Assembly: GCA_013397435.1 (NCBI GenBank)
Contig: VZRG01000533.1
Coordinates: forward strand, 124,001 to 188,000
Direction of reading: 5' to 3'
DNA from: Erythrocercus mccallii
Taxonomy: Eukaryota; Chordata; Aves; Passeriformes; Dicruridae
Length of the DNA stretch: 64,000 nt
Shown: one piece after another, positions 24,801 through 37,965 of the stretch
How positions within the stretch are numbered: the stretch's first letter is position 1
Layout of the letters: every line of letters begins with the position of its first letter
Notes under the pieces: generated by a model
Told to the model about the DNA's origin: nothing
The model's input: only the letters and a program-made list of their open reading frames with translations
Database searches by the model: none
Program-made: the position numbers and the translations under genes

Positions 24801-27800
24801 TTTAGTTATAATAAAAGGAATTTTTTCTGTCTATATGCTGGAGTATTTTATATGGGATCTGTCTTTGGCTTAGTCTGGCTTTCTCACTATTGCAGTTCTA
24901 CTGCAAGGAAGAACCCACATATGCATTCCATGATTATCGTGTGTCCTGGTTTCCTGTGTGTCACCTGCAGCAGCTTGGGAAGGACTGGGCAGTTCTGGCT
25001 CAGAAAAATAGTGTGTTGGAGGAGGAAGAGAGTGGTTGAGTGGCTGTGGCCAGGGAAGAACAGTAGGGTTAAACAAGTTTTTTTTTTTTAAATCTTCCTA
25101 AAACATGCAGCATGTACTATAATCCTAATGTTGACTGGTGAAGTCAATGGGAATTTTGCCTTTTGTTTTTAAGGACTAGTTTTTTGCTCCTTTCAACATT
25201 TTCTTTGAGACAAATATATCAACAGTTCCAAGTCTGAATATATAGTTCATACCACGCCAAATACTTTAAGTTTTCTCAATTTGTAGTCATTAAAGTCTAG
25301 ATATTGGAAATTTGCTGAAGGTATTCTTCCTCATTTATTATACCTTGGCTGGGCTGCATTTTTCTCTGCTTTACTGTTGTGACCACGAGCAGTAGTGGAC
25401 ATCTGAATACAACAGGTGAAGAAACACCAAAGCCATTTACCAGCTAAAGCATCTCCTACCTGCCCTGTGAACTTTTCCCAGTGAGAGGAACACAGGTCAG
25501 GCATCCAGAAATGAAAAAAAGACATCTTTTTGTATCTGAAACTGTTCCATCACTTTGGATTTTAGTATTTGCATAATATTTATCTAAATAAAAGATTTAC
25601 CTTTCAGTATAATCTCACTGTGAATTTATGATTCCAATTTGCAGCATCAATATTTCTTTTTCATTCCTGACTGAAGCAGTTCAGCTCCTCTTGTCGCAGT
25701 TATTTTTCTCTGTTTACAGGGTTGAATTTTTGTCTTGTAACTAATATCTCCTAAGCCCATATGGTAATAAATATGTGCTAGCTCTTCCTTTTTTCCCTAT
25801 TTTGCTTTACAAGCTAAGGCCACCCCTGTCATCTTTTTGCAAACTATGCTCAAAGCACACTCTGTGCTCAAGTGTGATTATTTAAAAAAAATACATTTAT
25901 GAGAAACAAAACAATGTATAGAGGACAAGCACAGGTTCTGAACATGTGAATTGGTGTTTTTTTCCTGTTTCTGTGCTGATGGACTATCTTAGACAGTTTT
26001 AGGGTTTTTATCATGGCTTCACATTTGTTAGAAAGGCTTTAGACTTATGAATTGCTCAGGGTCCCATGAATACTAATTTATATACTTATTTATACAAACA
26101 TTTCAGTGTGTAAAGACAGCATGCACCATTCATAGTTTTACCTTCTTATGTACTTTCCTTAAATTTAAAACCAATGCATATTGTTACTGAATTTCGTTGT
26201 TAGAGGAGGAAAGCATTTTTTTCTGTGCTCTTTTAAATAATTTTAAACCTAGATTATTTGAATTGGAGACCTGTTTTTTTATTTACTCAGTGCTTATTTA
26301 CATAAACAGTACTCAGACCTTTTCCTGTACAGTTAAGCCCAGCCCATAGGGTGGTTAACTTTAGTTGTGAGCATTTTTTTCCTACTCATTTTTTGTTTTA
26401 CATGTTTCACCTTCAGACTTCAGCTAAAGGATTCCAATACAAAACAAAAGCCACTTTTAACATTGGATGGCTAATATTTCTCTGCACAGAGAGTCTTGGG
26501 AGCAGGCATTTTGAACCTGTTTTCCTATATTTTCAAATAACTCAGAATGCATCTCCAAACACTTCTGTGACAGTTGTGCAAAGAGGACTCTATAAGAGTA
26601 AAAATCTGACTGGACACATCTCATTGGCACTTTTTAGCTTTATTTGCTGAAGTTGGTCCATTTTGGCTTTCACATCCAGCGCTACTTTTCTTCCTTGTGT
26701 TTGGCAGAATAGCTCTTAAAGAGTTATAAGGCTGTTGTGAGCTAAGTGAAGCTGTTGTTTCCAGTGAGGTATTTGCAGTATTCCCTTGTCACTGTGCTTG
26801 CTGACAAGACAGTTTTGGGGCTAGAATTTCTCCCTGTCCTTAGTGTGACTGGCTGCCGGAAGATGAGCACCATATGCTGTGCTTAGTTTAATAAAGTTTT
26901 CGGTGTGTTATCTATGTCATTATTCCTTCTGTAACATATTTGTAATGTAAAATTGTATTAGGAAATCAGGAGAACTGGAGAGTCCATAAAGAAGCAGAGC
27001 TGCTGCTCAGAAGCAAAGAGCAAAGAAAGCCCCATGGGGGAGGTTTGCAAGCCCTGGCTTTTTGCCCTTTCAGCTTTTTTTTTAGGTGGCAATAGAGAAC
27101 AAATCTTGTGTATTCTGACTACTTGGAGACCCAGGAAAAAAAATTATCAAGAGATAGGACTAGAGTAGATTAAAAAAATAGTTTTAGCTGAAACTAGGTG
27201 TAGAAAGTAGTGAGCTTTTTTCTTTTGGCCTGACTCTAAAGGTAGAGTTGTATTATAGGTAAAACCCCCTTGTTTCATGTTTGTCTTAATAATGGATAAT
27301 GTTCAGCTCCCTGGCTTGCAAAAATGTTATGCAAAACATTTCCTGTTTTCTAACTAGCTCTAGTTCTGAGCTTGGAGAAAGCTTTTGGCACTCCTCATCA
27401 GAGGAATTCAAACAGCTTCCCAGCATGCTTTTATGACCTGCTTAATACACAGGGACTTGGAAGCAAAAGTGGATGTAAACCAGGTTTTAGGGAACAGACT
27501 TTACGTAATTTTTTTTCTGCTTAGTTTGCCTGAATTTCAACAATTGATTTGCTTTCCAGAGTTTGTCACTGCCTAAGTCTTGCATTAACTACTGTTGGTG
27601 GTAGCAAACTCTCCATTTGTTTTCAAGCAGTTCTTTTCAGATATCTTAAGTCTGCTTTCAAAAAATTACAGACATCCACTTCCAACTTTTCAAAAATAGG
27701 GCACTGAAGGAATTGGAGCTCTGCAATGTGTGTGTATGTATATGATACCTCTTTAGTTTGTTCTCTATCACAATAAAGCTATTTTTGTGATAGAGTAATT

Positions 27801-30800
27801 CCAGTCCTGCTTGAACAAGAAGTACAGAAAATGTCAGTCTCATAAGAAACCAAGATTTGCAGTACTTGTGTGTTGACGTTTTGAAAAGAGCAGATGTTGG
27901 GAACGTGCTTTGTTAAGCTTTTAGATGCATATTTAGGAATGAAGAAACCTGCTCAGCAGGTCCATTTGTCACTGGATTGTACCATGTCAGGGTAGCAATT
28001 TAGGAATTTCAGTGGAATTTACAGAAACTCCCAAAGAAACAATTGTTGGACAGTCCTGCCCATTACAGACCACATTTCTTCTTGCTTGCTTGTGAGTGAT
28101 GGATGCAGAAACCACAAGACTTTGCTTGCTCATTCTGGTTTTAACATCTGTGTCTCTGTAGCAGTCATGGCAATGCATTCTGCAAAATAACAGTGTATTT
28201 TCTTTTTCTTGCTTTGCTGTCTGGGTGTTTTGCCACACCAACCCAAGCATGTGGTCCACCCCATGTAAGACTTGTTGATGTGATCCACTGAGATGCCTCC
28301 AGTTGTGGTGAACCAGAGACGAGTTGTGAGGCTACACACATCATTCACAAGGCCAGACAAAATAAGCTATTAAAAGCTTTCCAGGATGAGTCCCAGGCTG
28401 AAGTTGGGATTTAGAAACAGCCAGATCATTCTAGGCTGAGAATGAAGATGAAGCATGAGCTACATTAATGAATACAGAACAGGTTCTGCAACTGTGCTCC
28501 AGCTGATCATAGGTTATTCTTTGTGCCACTTCCTAAATTTATTACCAGCTGACCTATCAAGCCCAAATGACCAGCTGGAACTGGTGCATAGGTCCTGAAA
28601 GTGATTTTAAAAAAGGGAAAGCCTCTGCAGTATTGTGGTGGGCCAGAAGAGATGAGCGTGAATAGGGGAATACTGATGGTGAAGGTGCTGGTGCAGTGTA
28701 GTCTCTTCTAGCTCCCTCCTGTGTCATCAATTCTGCCACTGCAGAGGCCCTGGTCTTAATTTGCATATCAGTCAGAGGTTATAAACAGCTCAAAAGAGGC
28801 CTGGCATATTCCACTTTACCCATTGCTGCTGGATTTGGCTCCTTGAATCCTGTTGAAGAGCTTTGATTTGTAGGGGTGACTACTGCAGAGGGCCTCTGTC
28901 CTCCAGCAGTGATGGTCCCCTGCATGGCACTTGCTCTGTGATGGAGCTCTGTGCCTTGTGGCGGCTAAAACAGGGACATGTAGGGAATGGCTTTCACCAT
29001 ATCTGCTAAATCAACTGCTAAGATATGCTGTGACAGCATTTCCCAGAGTGATGTGCACACTGAGAACACAGTGTTGTGACCGCTTTGTGGCAGGTTACTG
29101 CCATTCGATCCCATTTTAATTTATATTATCTTTGTTTATGATTTTAGTTGTATATTATTAGGGCTGGGACTCTCATAAAACTGAAAGCACCCATATCAGC
29201 CTGTACTTTCACTCAGAAAGCCCAGCAAAGGCAGGCAACTGTCACAAGCTCTCTGAACACAAATGATTCCCCCTCAGCTCTGCCAGAGGCTCTCCCAGAC
29301 ACCCAGGGAGTGACTTGGTGACTTGGGCATCAGGCCAAATGCAGATTTTAAATGCTGCTGCTTAAGTGACAAGCACGATGAATTATGAAGAATCAATGAA
29401 GTAAGCAGAGGGAACAAAAGTTCTTATGACTGGTCTGGGCTAAAGTTTTGTGCCAATTGCCAAAATAATTCACGAAAACGTGGCAAAGAGGGGTTGTCAT
29501 TCTTGGGAATAACTTTCAGCATTGTGTGAGCAGCTGTAAACAAATCTTGGAAGTTAGAGCAGATGGATGCTCTTTGAGAGCAATATAACCTCGAGTGATG
29601 CATTAGGTATCTTAATCCATGTCAGAAATTATAATCCATACCTTTGCCAGGTAAGGAATCTCTGGGACCTCTATGACTTTTTTGAATGCTCTATGAGAAA
29701 AATCATCAGTCAGCTGTGTTGTTGTAAAAACACTGCATTACAAGTGATGAGATCTTTTAAAATACAGAGCATGGAGTTTTCCTTTCTTGCCCTTTCAACC
29801 TGAAACATTGGTATTCATAGTGGATTTAGTGTCTTCCCATTATAAAATTCTTGTAGTGGAGTGGGAGGGGGGATTGTGTTTTTTTCTTCCAGTAGCCCCC
29901 CTATTCCCTCCCAAAAAACTATGCATTGTTGAATGCTAAAAGACCTGGGGTTTACAATAAATATCCCTGTGCAAGATTTGCTATAAAATTGCAAGAACAG
30001 GCAATATTTCAAAGTCCTCTGAGATTTAAATGTTAAAAGCTCTTGTGTAGATTCCTGCTAAGAATACTGGGATATGCCTCTATACTGGAACATGTATTAT
30101 GTTTTAATTTTTAATGGTGTATTTTTGGTTATTAAACTGTTGATATTTTTAGAGGTCATTGTAAGTCTGCTGTAAAAATGTTGTGCTGGAATTTAAGTGT
30201 AAATTTGGGGACTGGCAACCAAGTGGCTGTCAGGCAGTTGCCTAATTTCAGGCTCCTTGGAACCCCCTACTCTTTTATCTCTTATTTTTCGTACAACTCC
30301 CTATATATGGGTAAGATGTACTTAATTTCAGCTTTCTAGCATCCAGTTGAAGGAGTCATCTGGATTTTCTCTCTAGTTAATGGAAAGAGATAAGCACTTT
30401 CAGACAGTACCTTATCTCAGAAAGGTGAGATAAATCTGCTTTTGGAGATGTGTATCCATTCCTACTGACAACAGAGGAATCCTGGAGAAGTAGTTCAGAT
30501 TAGATGCCTATCTTTAGGTGGCTGAAGTTAGGTAGGATGTTTACTCCTTATCCTAGGTGGTTTTGAATCAGGCTTTCTAGTTATGGGCTGAAAGGGAAGG
30601 GAAGCAGTTCCTCTAACACAATGCCTTGTCACGCCAGTGAAGCTTCAGGTATTTTTAAAAGTGGGCTGGGAGGCCAAGAACAGCAGCTCACAAGAGGAGT
30701 GGGACGATGTTCCCATGACTGTGGCACTGGTTTATGGAAGTGTCTGTACTGTTCCACCATGCAATTCCAAGCTGACCTGGAATTGGGGCTCATCTCCCTG

Positions 30801-31427
30801 TCGCCCACATCATTGCCTGACAATCAAAATTTTGCCTCTCTGGAAGGAGTTTTTGAGGAGTTAAGACTGAGTTGTTAAAACTGGGAGCAGCACAAGTAAC
30901 TGGAGAGGCAGAAGTAGGAGGGAGTACTGTGAGTGGGCAGGAGCTGCCTGTCACTAACCCAGACTTTCCGATGCTTTTTAATTGCAGGGATCACATCCTT
31001 ATAGGAATGAGAACCCCCCCAACCCATTTATAGCACAGCCCCCTGGCAGCTAGAGGGTGCTTCCAGGGAAAAGAAGGAAAGGTAACTTTGAAGATACTCA
31101 TGATGGGAAGCAGCTGCTGTTGACAGCAGGTTGCAAGTGGCACTTTGCATCAGATCTCCTTGAGCACCTGGGCACGTCCACCCTTGGCTCTCACTCTCCA
31201 ATGCCTCCCTGATCCAATGCCCAGCTCTGCTGTGCATGCCATGGATGAGCCTGGTAGTCCAAGAATTGTTGCATAAACCATTCTTTTTCTCAGTGGACAA
31301 ATAAACACTGACTTTTCTTCTTAAGGATACAGTAAGGTCAGAATACATAGGAAAATAAGTGTGTGGGTATGTAAAGACTGCTCCTCTATATGCATCTGTT
31401 ACCATTCACTCTTATGGCTGGGAAACG
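21844..31427. other. Unique sequence, no gene recognised
   Basis: Mostly unique AT-rich DNA. Noted items: a T run of 12 at 25078-25089, a GAAGTCAATGGGAATTTTGCC stretch near 25140 resembling an ancient dispersed repeat, a short GT/AT mixed tract near 27727-27741, and TTTAATAAAG near 26888 that could act as a polyadenylation signal. The 160-codon minus frame at 22444-22926 has no family I recognise. No supported exon was found. Confidence 0.5.
25137..25162. repeat. Possible ancient dispersed repeat fragment
   Basis: It carries the GAAGTCAATGGGAATTTTGCC phrase, which recurs in many copies in reptile and bird genomes as part of an old element. Related phrases occur near 52017 and 62570 in this window. 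The fragment is short, and I cannot assign its family. Confidence 0.3.
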
Positions 31428-31495
31428 ATAATTTATATATTATATACATATATATTCATTATATACATAATTTATATATTATATACATTATATAC
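31428..31495. repeat. AT-rich tract containing a duplicated 22-bp unit
   Basis: Almost pure A/T with occasional C. The 22-bp unit ATAATTTATATATTATATAC plus AT occurs exactly at 31428-31449 and again at 31467-31488, offset 39 bp, with TATA/CATT filler between. This is probably an unstable minisatellite-like AT region that arose by slippage or local duplication. Confidence 0.8.
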
Positions 31496-32324
31496 AGCAG
31501 AGAGAATACTTGTACACAATATCTTTTCATGTATTCTTTTTATCAGCAGGATCTCTGTAAGCCGACAAAGCTCCTGGAAACAGATAGTTTCTTTAAAACT
31601 TCCATATATAATTTTGTGGTCATAGAAAATAGAAAGAAAAAATATTGAAAAACAGGAGTTTATAAAAGATTGATCCTTCATTTTTATTACCTTGAAAGCA
31701 AGAGTAATTGCCTTGCAGAATATGGAAACAACAGAGACCTTTCATCTGGCAGTATCCAATAATGCTTTTTTACTCCCCTGTACATAATTTTAGTGGCTCC
31801 CGAAAGGAGAAATTTAAGAGGTGTGGTTTTTGTGGAGGCATCTGAAAATGGTGAAAGAATACTTTAAAAGGGAAGAGTTTATGGAGGGTAAATCTTAAAA
31901 TGTGAATTTCCCAAACCAATATAACATGAAAGTCCATCTTCACACTAAACCAATGTTGATTATAAAGATATCAAAAGTGTGCATTAGGAAATCAGTAAAT
32001 TTCTTAGTAACTGTAGCATCAGACCAATAAATATCTAACATGACTGGCAAAAAGAGTATATAAAAATGTTTTCTTCTCTTTTAAATTTCAAGATTACATT
32101 AGTAATAGCATGCTTGCCAAGATCACTTTTTTGTTATTACAAAATCTTATTGATGTTGATGTCTGCACAGTATGATACATTTCTTTCTTTTACACACTTT
32201 CTGTGCTATGAGGAGATAACACAACATTTATAGGAAAGCTGAAACCAGTAGCAATGGGTAAAAATACCACAAGATGTCACTGCTAACCTGGCAAAAAGGC
32301 TGCTGCTGCCAAGCTGCTAGACAA

Positions 32325-32630
32325 CATGCTATTAATTTATAATAAAAGGTATCTGACAGCTTTATTCTGATGAATTGTGGGAATCCAAAGCACAATTCCA
32401 AGTCTTTGGTTTATAAATTGTCATTGATTTTAATGTTCTTTGTAAAGTTGTGGCACGCAACAAATTTTCCTGCCAAAAGCTGTTAAATAAATAGTCAGCC
32501 TTTGCTCCGAATAGTACATTGAACTTGTTAGAGTGATGAGCAGAATGAATTGATGGTTGTCCATAAACCATTTATGACAGAACGCACAGCAGCAATTCAA
32601 ACGATTATTGAATGCATTTATTAGAGGGTT
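32325..32630. promoter_or_regulatory. Candidate conserved non-coding block
   Basis: A dense run of AT-rich but non-repetitive sequence, with several TTTAT/TTTATGA/TTTATTA words of the Hox/Cdx type (for example around 32340, 32568 and 32617), TTAATTTATAATAAAA and ATGCATTT. No repeat signature or long frame. Its texture resembles vertebrate enhancers. Conservation is not testable here. Confidence 0.25.
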
Positions 32631-33799
32631 TTTTTAAAAATACTCCACTGAACAGACAGGAACGGGCACAGGTAATACAGGAGCAATTTGACACTGTTCT
32701 TTGCCTGATGCTTCCTCTTGAATGGGGCTGCCACAGGATTTCTGAGCAGCACATTTGCCACCCCCTGAAATTATTTGATTTCCCAGCATAGGAGATTTGG
32801 CATTATGAAAATATATTTCACACCCTTTGGAAATAGACAGTTATCGTAAAGACAAGCTAATTTTCCTTTCTAAAAAATAATTACTAACTCCCGTGCTTCC
32901 TTGAAAAACTTAAGAAAATGGTTATAATAGTTGCAATTAATTTTAAACTCAGATTTATATCTTTTTGGTAGCATTATCTGTAAAGCCAAAGCTGTGGACA
33001 ATTTACTTTTTCTCATGTAGTGTCCTTTGTTAAACCTGATAACCACATGTAATTATCTTTGAGAGGGAAAATAACCCAAACCAATAAATTGCAAACAAAC
33101 ACATTTCCAAACCTTTGCCCTTTTTCTAGATCTGAAGTGAGATCAAACCCCTTTAGCAATTTAAACAGGTAGCAAAGTGTTGAAGAAATTTGGACATGGA
33201 AGGACTGAAAGACAGATTTAAAAACAAAAAATCAGGTTGCTTATATGATACTGTTAACCAAAAATAGAAAGTGGAGGTGCTAGAAATCTTACAAGTAAGC
33301 TTGGTAAAGTTTGCAGCACCATTTTGTAGAGGAAAGGACAGATCCACAGATCATCTAAATTGCTTTAGCTCACATTTTGGGGGGAAAAAGGTGGTTTTAC
33401 AGCAGCTGAACACAGGGAGCTACGTATGTTTTGTCAGTTCACTGAAGCTGCATGTATGCACAACTGCTATGCTTGATTAAAGAAATTATACCCTTAAACT
33501 TTGGTATTTACATATCCCTGTTTTCTAAAATCTTGGCAAGATTTCAGTTCATTTGTGTAATATCAGAAGAAGCAAAGATCTTGCCTGATAATTCTGCATT
33601 TTGCAAAAGCGTAACTGAACAAGGAATTTTCTGGGTTCTACTTATTCGTGGAGCTGTCATTTCCAGATATGGTACATCAGCCTTAAATTTGAATGTATTT
33701 TGTCCAAGGGGCTGCCATAATATAAATAATTTAACTCCTTCTTTTAAAAAAGTAAGTATAATGAAAAGTTGGGAACAGAAATAAAGAAACAATTAGAAA

Positions 33800-34050
33800 G
33801 TTTTTGTAAAGCTGGCTCCTACCGGCAGCTTGTCTGGAAACATTATGGTCTGACATCTAAACACTGTGTTTACTAACATTTCAAAATGCAGCCTATAATC
33901 TGTGTACACTTGTTATTTTATTAATGCCTTTTATTGCAAGTTACAGACAAACACAAATGTTTGAATACAGTGTGACTTGTAGGTATGGACAGATGTTGAT
34001 GCACTTAAAAAGCTTTTAGTTTTACGGATTCAAAGTGTATTTAGATTTTA
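33800..34050. promoter_or_regulatory. Candidate conserved non-coding block
   Basis: Contains a forkhead-type TGTTTAC (33867-33873), TTTTATTAATGCC and CTACCGGCAGCTTGTCTGG. It is free of transposon signatures. Offered only on texture. Confidence 0.2.
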
Positions 34051-36989
34051 GTTCTGCAAAGCTACAGCAGTGAGGGGAAAAGATTTGTCAGTATATATTT
34101 ATGCACTTTTTTAGTGCATGGGAGGTTTTGGTAAGTGTGTATTAATACTGAGAGTTGATGGGTGTTTTGTTAAAATGTTGCTTGCCTTTTCCTGGTGAGA
34201 ATCCCGCTTCTAGCCCACGGCAGATACCTCTGGGCACTGGAAGGTGCTGCAATGCCAGGGAATAGGAGACACTTTGCTGTTTTGGGGAAAGGGGGGAGGT
34301 TTGAGTGCTTTGTGAGTAATTCCTCTCCACTCGGGTTTGCAGCTGAGGGTAGGATTGTGCAAACCCTCTAAAAATCCCTGGAAGAAAATACAACTGATTC
34401 TCCCCGTTGAACATCTGAAAACTAAACAAACAGAACCTGCAAATCCTTAGACATCTCACCGACATTAGCAAAATAAACAAACCCCACAAAGCAGAGAGGT
34501 TGAGTGAGACATGATTTCTAGAATCCATGTCTCTGAGGAGTACTTGGAAGTATTAGATCTCATTTCAGTGTGCAGCTTTTGAAAGAAACAGCCAGGGCGT
34601 AATCGGCTGCCGGTGTAAATCGTTCTTGTTACTTGCAAAGTAGAGGAGCTGGGATAATTTACTCCAGCTGAAGCTCTTCTTCCCCAAAATGTATTCAGAT
34701 TTGTCTGTAAGTCTTTCAAGCTCAGGGAAAAAAAAAGAGATAGAAACCTTTCTGTACATGTTTCCCCTTGCGTTTGGAAAAAAAGAAAATGGAAAGAAAA
34801 AAATATGAAAGGATCCCCTAGCCTTCCCAAAAGCTCTGAAAAAAAATGTTTCACACAATTTTTATGGGACCTCTGAGGACCTTGAATTTTTAAGTAATCT
34901 TTTTTGATGATTTTAGACAGACCATTAAGCTGAGGATAAAAGTCCCTCTGTTCAATATCTGGATACATTAAGCATTAGGCTTAAAATTTACAGCTTTCAT
35001 TTTGACAAGAAAAATGGCATGTTTGGTCTCAAGTGCTACCTTGAACTGTTTTTCAACATTAAGACAGGTTGTCAGTCTGAGGGGAGGAGGTCTGGGCACC
35101 AGTGGCAGCTGCTGCTGCTCTTGCTGTGTGCACATGCAGGGATACAGAGATGCAGCACTGCTGCCTGTCAAGAGCTGCAACTCGAGAACACTTTGGCTTT
35201 TTTAAAGTAAAAGGAAAATTATACTGATCCAGGGGAAGGCAGAGAGCAAAAGGGGTGTAATTTCTGACTGTAAAATAAGTGGTTCATCCAAATATTTGAA
35301 AGAATCAAAACCAGGAGAAGAAGATGGAAAAATCGAGAATCATATTTCCAAGAAATAGGGATTAGAGTATCAAGGAGTTTGACTTCCAGCTTCCCTGATG
35401 CTGGTATTCCAGAATGACTTGCTTTTCTCAACATCTGAGCATATTTTACTACACAGTAACTACTTTCAATTTTGTTCTATGTCTGAAAGAGAGATAGAAA
35501 AGCAGGCATATTTATTGGCAGTATCCTCAGCTGGGAAGATACAGCAAGATGGCATTAGGAATCTGATAGGGAGACTTTAACTATGTTAATTCAAGGCACA
35601 ACCAGTGTACAGCTGGTTTTAATAGTATTTTGTATGGGGAGGAAAACAGCCCAGGCCATTCAGTAGTGGAGGATCACATTTGCTGTCTGTAGGTATTTCT
35701 TCTTTTGAGATCTGCCAAGGTTAGCAGTTACTTTTGGTTTGGTGGAATATTAGGACCCTAAATAATCTTATTCACTAGATTGAAGGGGCAGTGACCACCC
35801 CATGTGGGATCATGTACTTGTCTCTGGAAAGGTCTAGAACTGTCTCAGTTAAGGAGAGTGCCCATCTCACTTGCAGGTGGCAAACCAGGTTTGCTGGACA
35901 ACATCACAGTACAATGACTTTGTGTTTTAGTGAGGCAAGATTTGAAGAAAGTTTGCGAAAATTTGCTTAATGGTAGTGGATAAAGAGACAATTCCAAGAA
36001 GAGATGAGCCTTTTGTTGCTTGGCTGAAGTCAATGAGTTTAAGAGAACAAAAAATAATGCATTAATTGACCATCTTCCAAATTAAAGTAGAGCTGGAAAA
36101 TAAAGCAACTAGAAAAATGCCTCTGGGATTTTCCCATGTGAGCAGAGTTAGCAACTGCTGCCAGCATGCATGTCCTGGTAATGGTCACAAATCTTAGGGC
36201 AAAAAGGCTTTGATAACCAGTCAAAGAAAGATCTGAAGCACCTATAAAACTGCATCCTCTCTAGCTGCAGGAGGCAACACATGATCAGGCCATGCAAAAG
36301 CAAGAGGCATATGACTGGTTTGCTGGCATTAGTCTGTATTATTGTCCCTGTTTTATTAACTTCAAGCATCTTGTGATTTATCTGATACTTGAAAAGAAGG
36401 ACAGCAAACAAAAGGAGTTGTTGTTTGTTTATTTGTTTCTAATCTCTTTCTTTGGAAGCAGTAAAATATTAACTCAGTGCAAGTACACTAGGCTGTTGTC
36501 TTCACACAGTCAAGAGAGAGATGACCTACCACCACAAATACCACTCACATGTTTTTCAGAGACGTTAAATAGGAAAATATCATCTCTCAAGTCACAAGAG
36601 AGCTGAGAAAGTGAGCTGTAACAGGGTCAGTTAAACAGGCTTAATTACGACGGATGTTGTGAGTACTTGCCACCCTTTGGGTTAAGGCTTACAGCCTGAT
36701 CCAGGATCACACATTGGGTCAGAAGTACTTAGAAATACTTCCATGCAAAAACTGCAATTTGATGATCAATAATTCAAAGTGAAGAACATTCTTACTGTCT
36801 CTCTCATTTCTAAAACATGACTGAAAATACCTAAATGTTTTAAAGTGGTCTTGATGAACTGCTGCTTGGGATGGATGAAGTACTCTTAGAGATGTCACTG
36901 GCTTGTTTCAGGAAAGAAGCTGGGGTATTTTGGCCCTGTTGTCCTTTCTCTAAAAATTCTGGGAGAAGTAACCAATAAAATTTTTTGTG

Positions 36990-37965
36990 AGCACAGTGGA
37001 GTTAATGAGATGAATGGGTTTGTCAAGAGAAAGATCATGTCAAACAATCTAACTTCCTTTTGTGGGAGGTTATCATATCCTGTAGATATTTCTTTAGGCT
37101 TTTGTCAGTGTCTTGTGACATTTTGATAAGCAATCCAATATTGGTGAAATTACTATGGATGGGGCCCAAAATCAGTTAGGAAACTGAATGTAGAGAATTA
37201 TCAGGCGTTTGCTGTCAAAATAAAAGGGTGGATTTAAGGAGCTCTGCAGGAGTCTGTCCTGGCTTCAGAGCTATTCAGTCTTTCAGTTGCAATTTGGGTG
37301 ACAAAAGAGAGCACGCTTATTGAATTCCCATGTGATGTGGTGTTAGGAGAGAGTGAGAGCACACAGAAGACCTGGATTAGAGTAAAAAGTACCCCTCACT
37401 AAAATAGATTCAGCGTTTAGATGAAATTAAATGCAATTTGATAGAAAGATTTACAAGTGTCGCACTCAGTCTCATATGACCAGAAGTTCAAGTTGGGAGG
37501 GAAAAACCTTTGATAGAAGCTCTGTGGAGCAGGACCTGAGAGAGAGAGTAGAGCATGAGCCAAATGTAAGTCAACAATGTCATGCTCTTGTGAAAAAGGC
37601 AAATATCATTTTTGGAAAGGATCAACAGCAGCATAACCTGCACAACCCATTAAATTTTTCAGCTTTTTTTAGTATCTGTAAGACCTCAGGTTTAAGGCTG
37701 TATCTGCTTTTGTGTGGTGCAGTTCAAGAAAGATCTGGACTGGCTGGAGAAAAGACAGAGAACAGGGACAGTGATCAGAGGTGCAGGAAATGTGACCTAT
37801 GAAAGGAAAGTAAATTAATTTCCTTCTAAGATAAAAAAGCAAGGGCTGGGAGTATGTGACAATGATATGCAACTACACAAAAGCAGAGGGACAATGCATG
37901 AGAGGTTGTGGGAGCTCCATCATTGGGTCTCTTACAGAAACATAAACATCAGGAACGATACAGGA
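36990..37965 (+). mobile_element. Old CR1 LINE copy including part of the reverse-transcriptase region
   Basis: In sense order the stretch shows phrases of an old CR1: GGGTTTGTCAAGAGAAAGATC, AATCTAACTTCCTTTTGTG, GGCTTTTGTCAGTGTCTTGTG (from a strand that in intact copies encodes an AFDxVxH-type segment of the reverse transcriptase) and GGAGTCTGTCCTGG. Next come GAGTCAACAATGTGATG-like text near 37567, AAGGCAAATATCATTTTTGG, TTCAAGAAAGATCTGGACTG and AATGTGACCTATGAAAGGAA. Near 37905-37960 it still resembles the CR1 3' part. Stops, frameshifts and gaps are frequent, so the copy is long dead and older than the other CR1s of the window. The open frame at 37431-37802 is a remnant of it. Confidence 0.75.

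Larger units (their letters stand above)
31496..36989. other. Unique sequence with two possible regulatory blocks
   Basis: No gene recognised. Two non-repetitive AT-rich blocks (about 32325-32630 and 33800-34050) are listed separately. The minus frames around 34142-34968 contain phenylalanine-rich low-complexity sequence from A/T runs and are not credible genes. Confidence 0.5.

Noticed and set aside
26880..26900. TTTAATAAAG as the 3' end of a gene
   Set aside because: AATAAA is frequent by chance in AT-rich DNA, and no coding exon or transcript structure is visible upstream.
34465..34968. Minus-strand 167-codon frame
   Set aside because: Phe-rich low-complexity sequence from A runs, with no domain.
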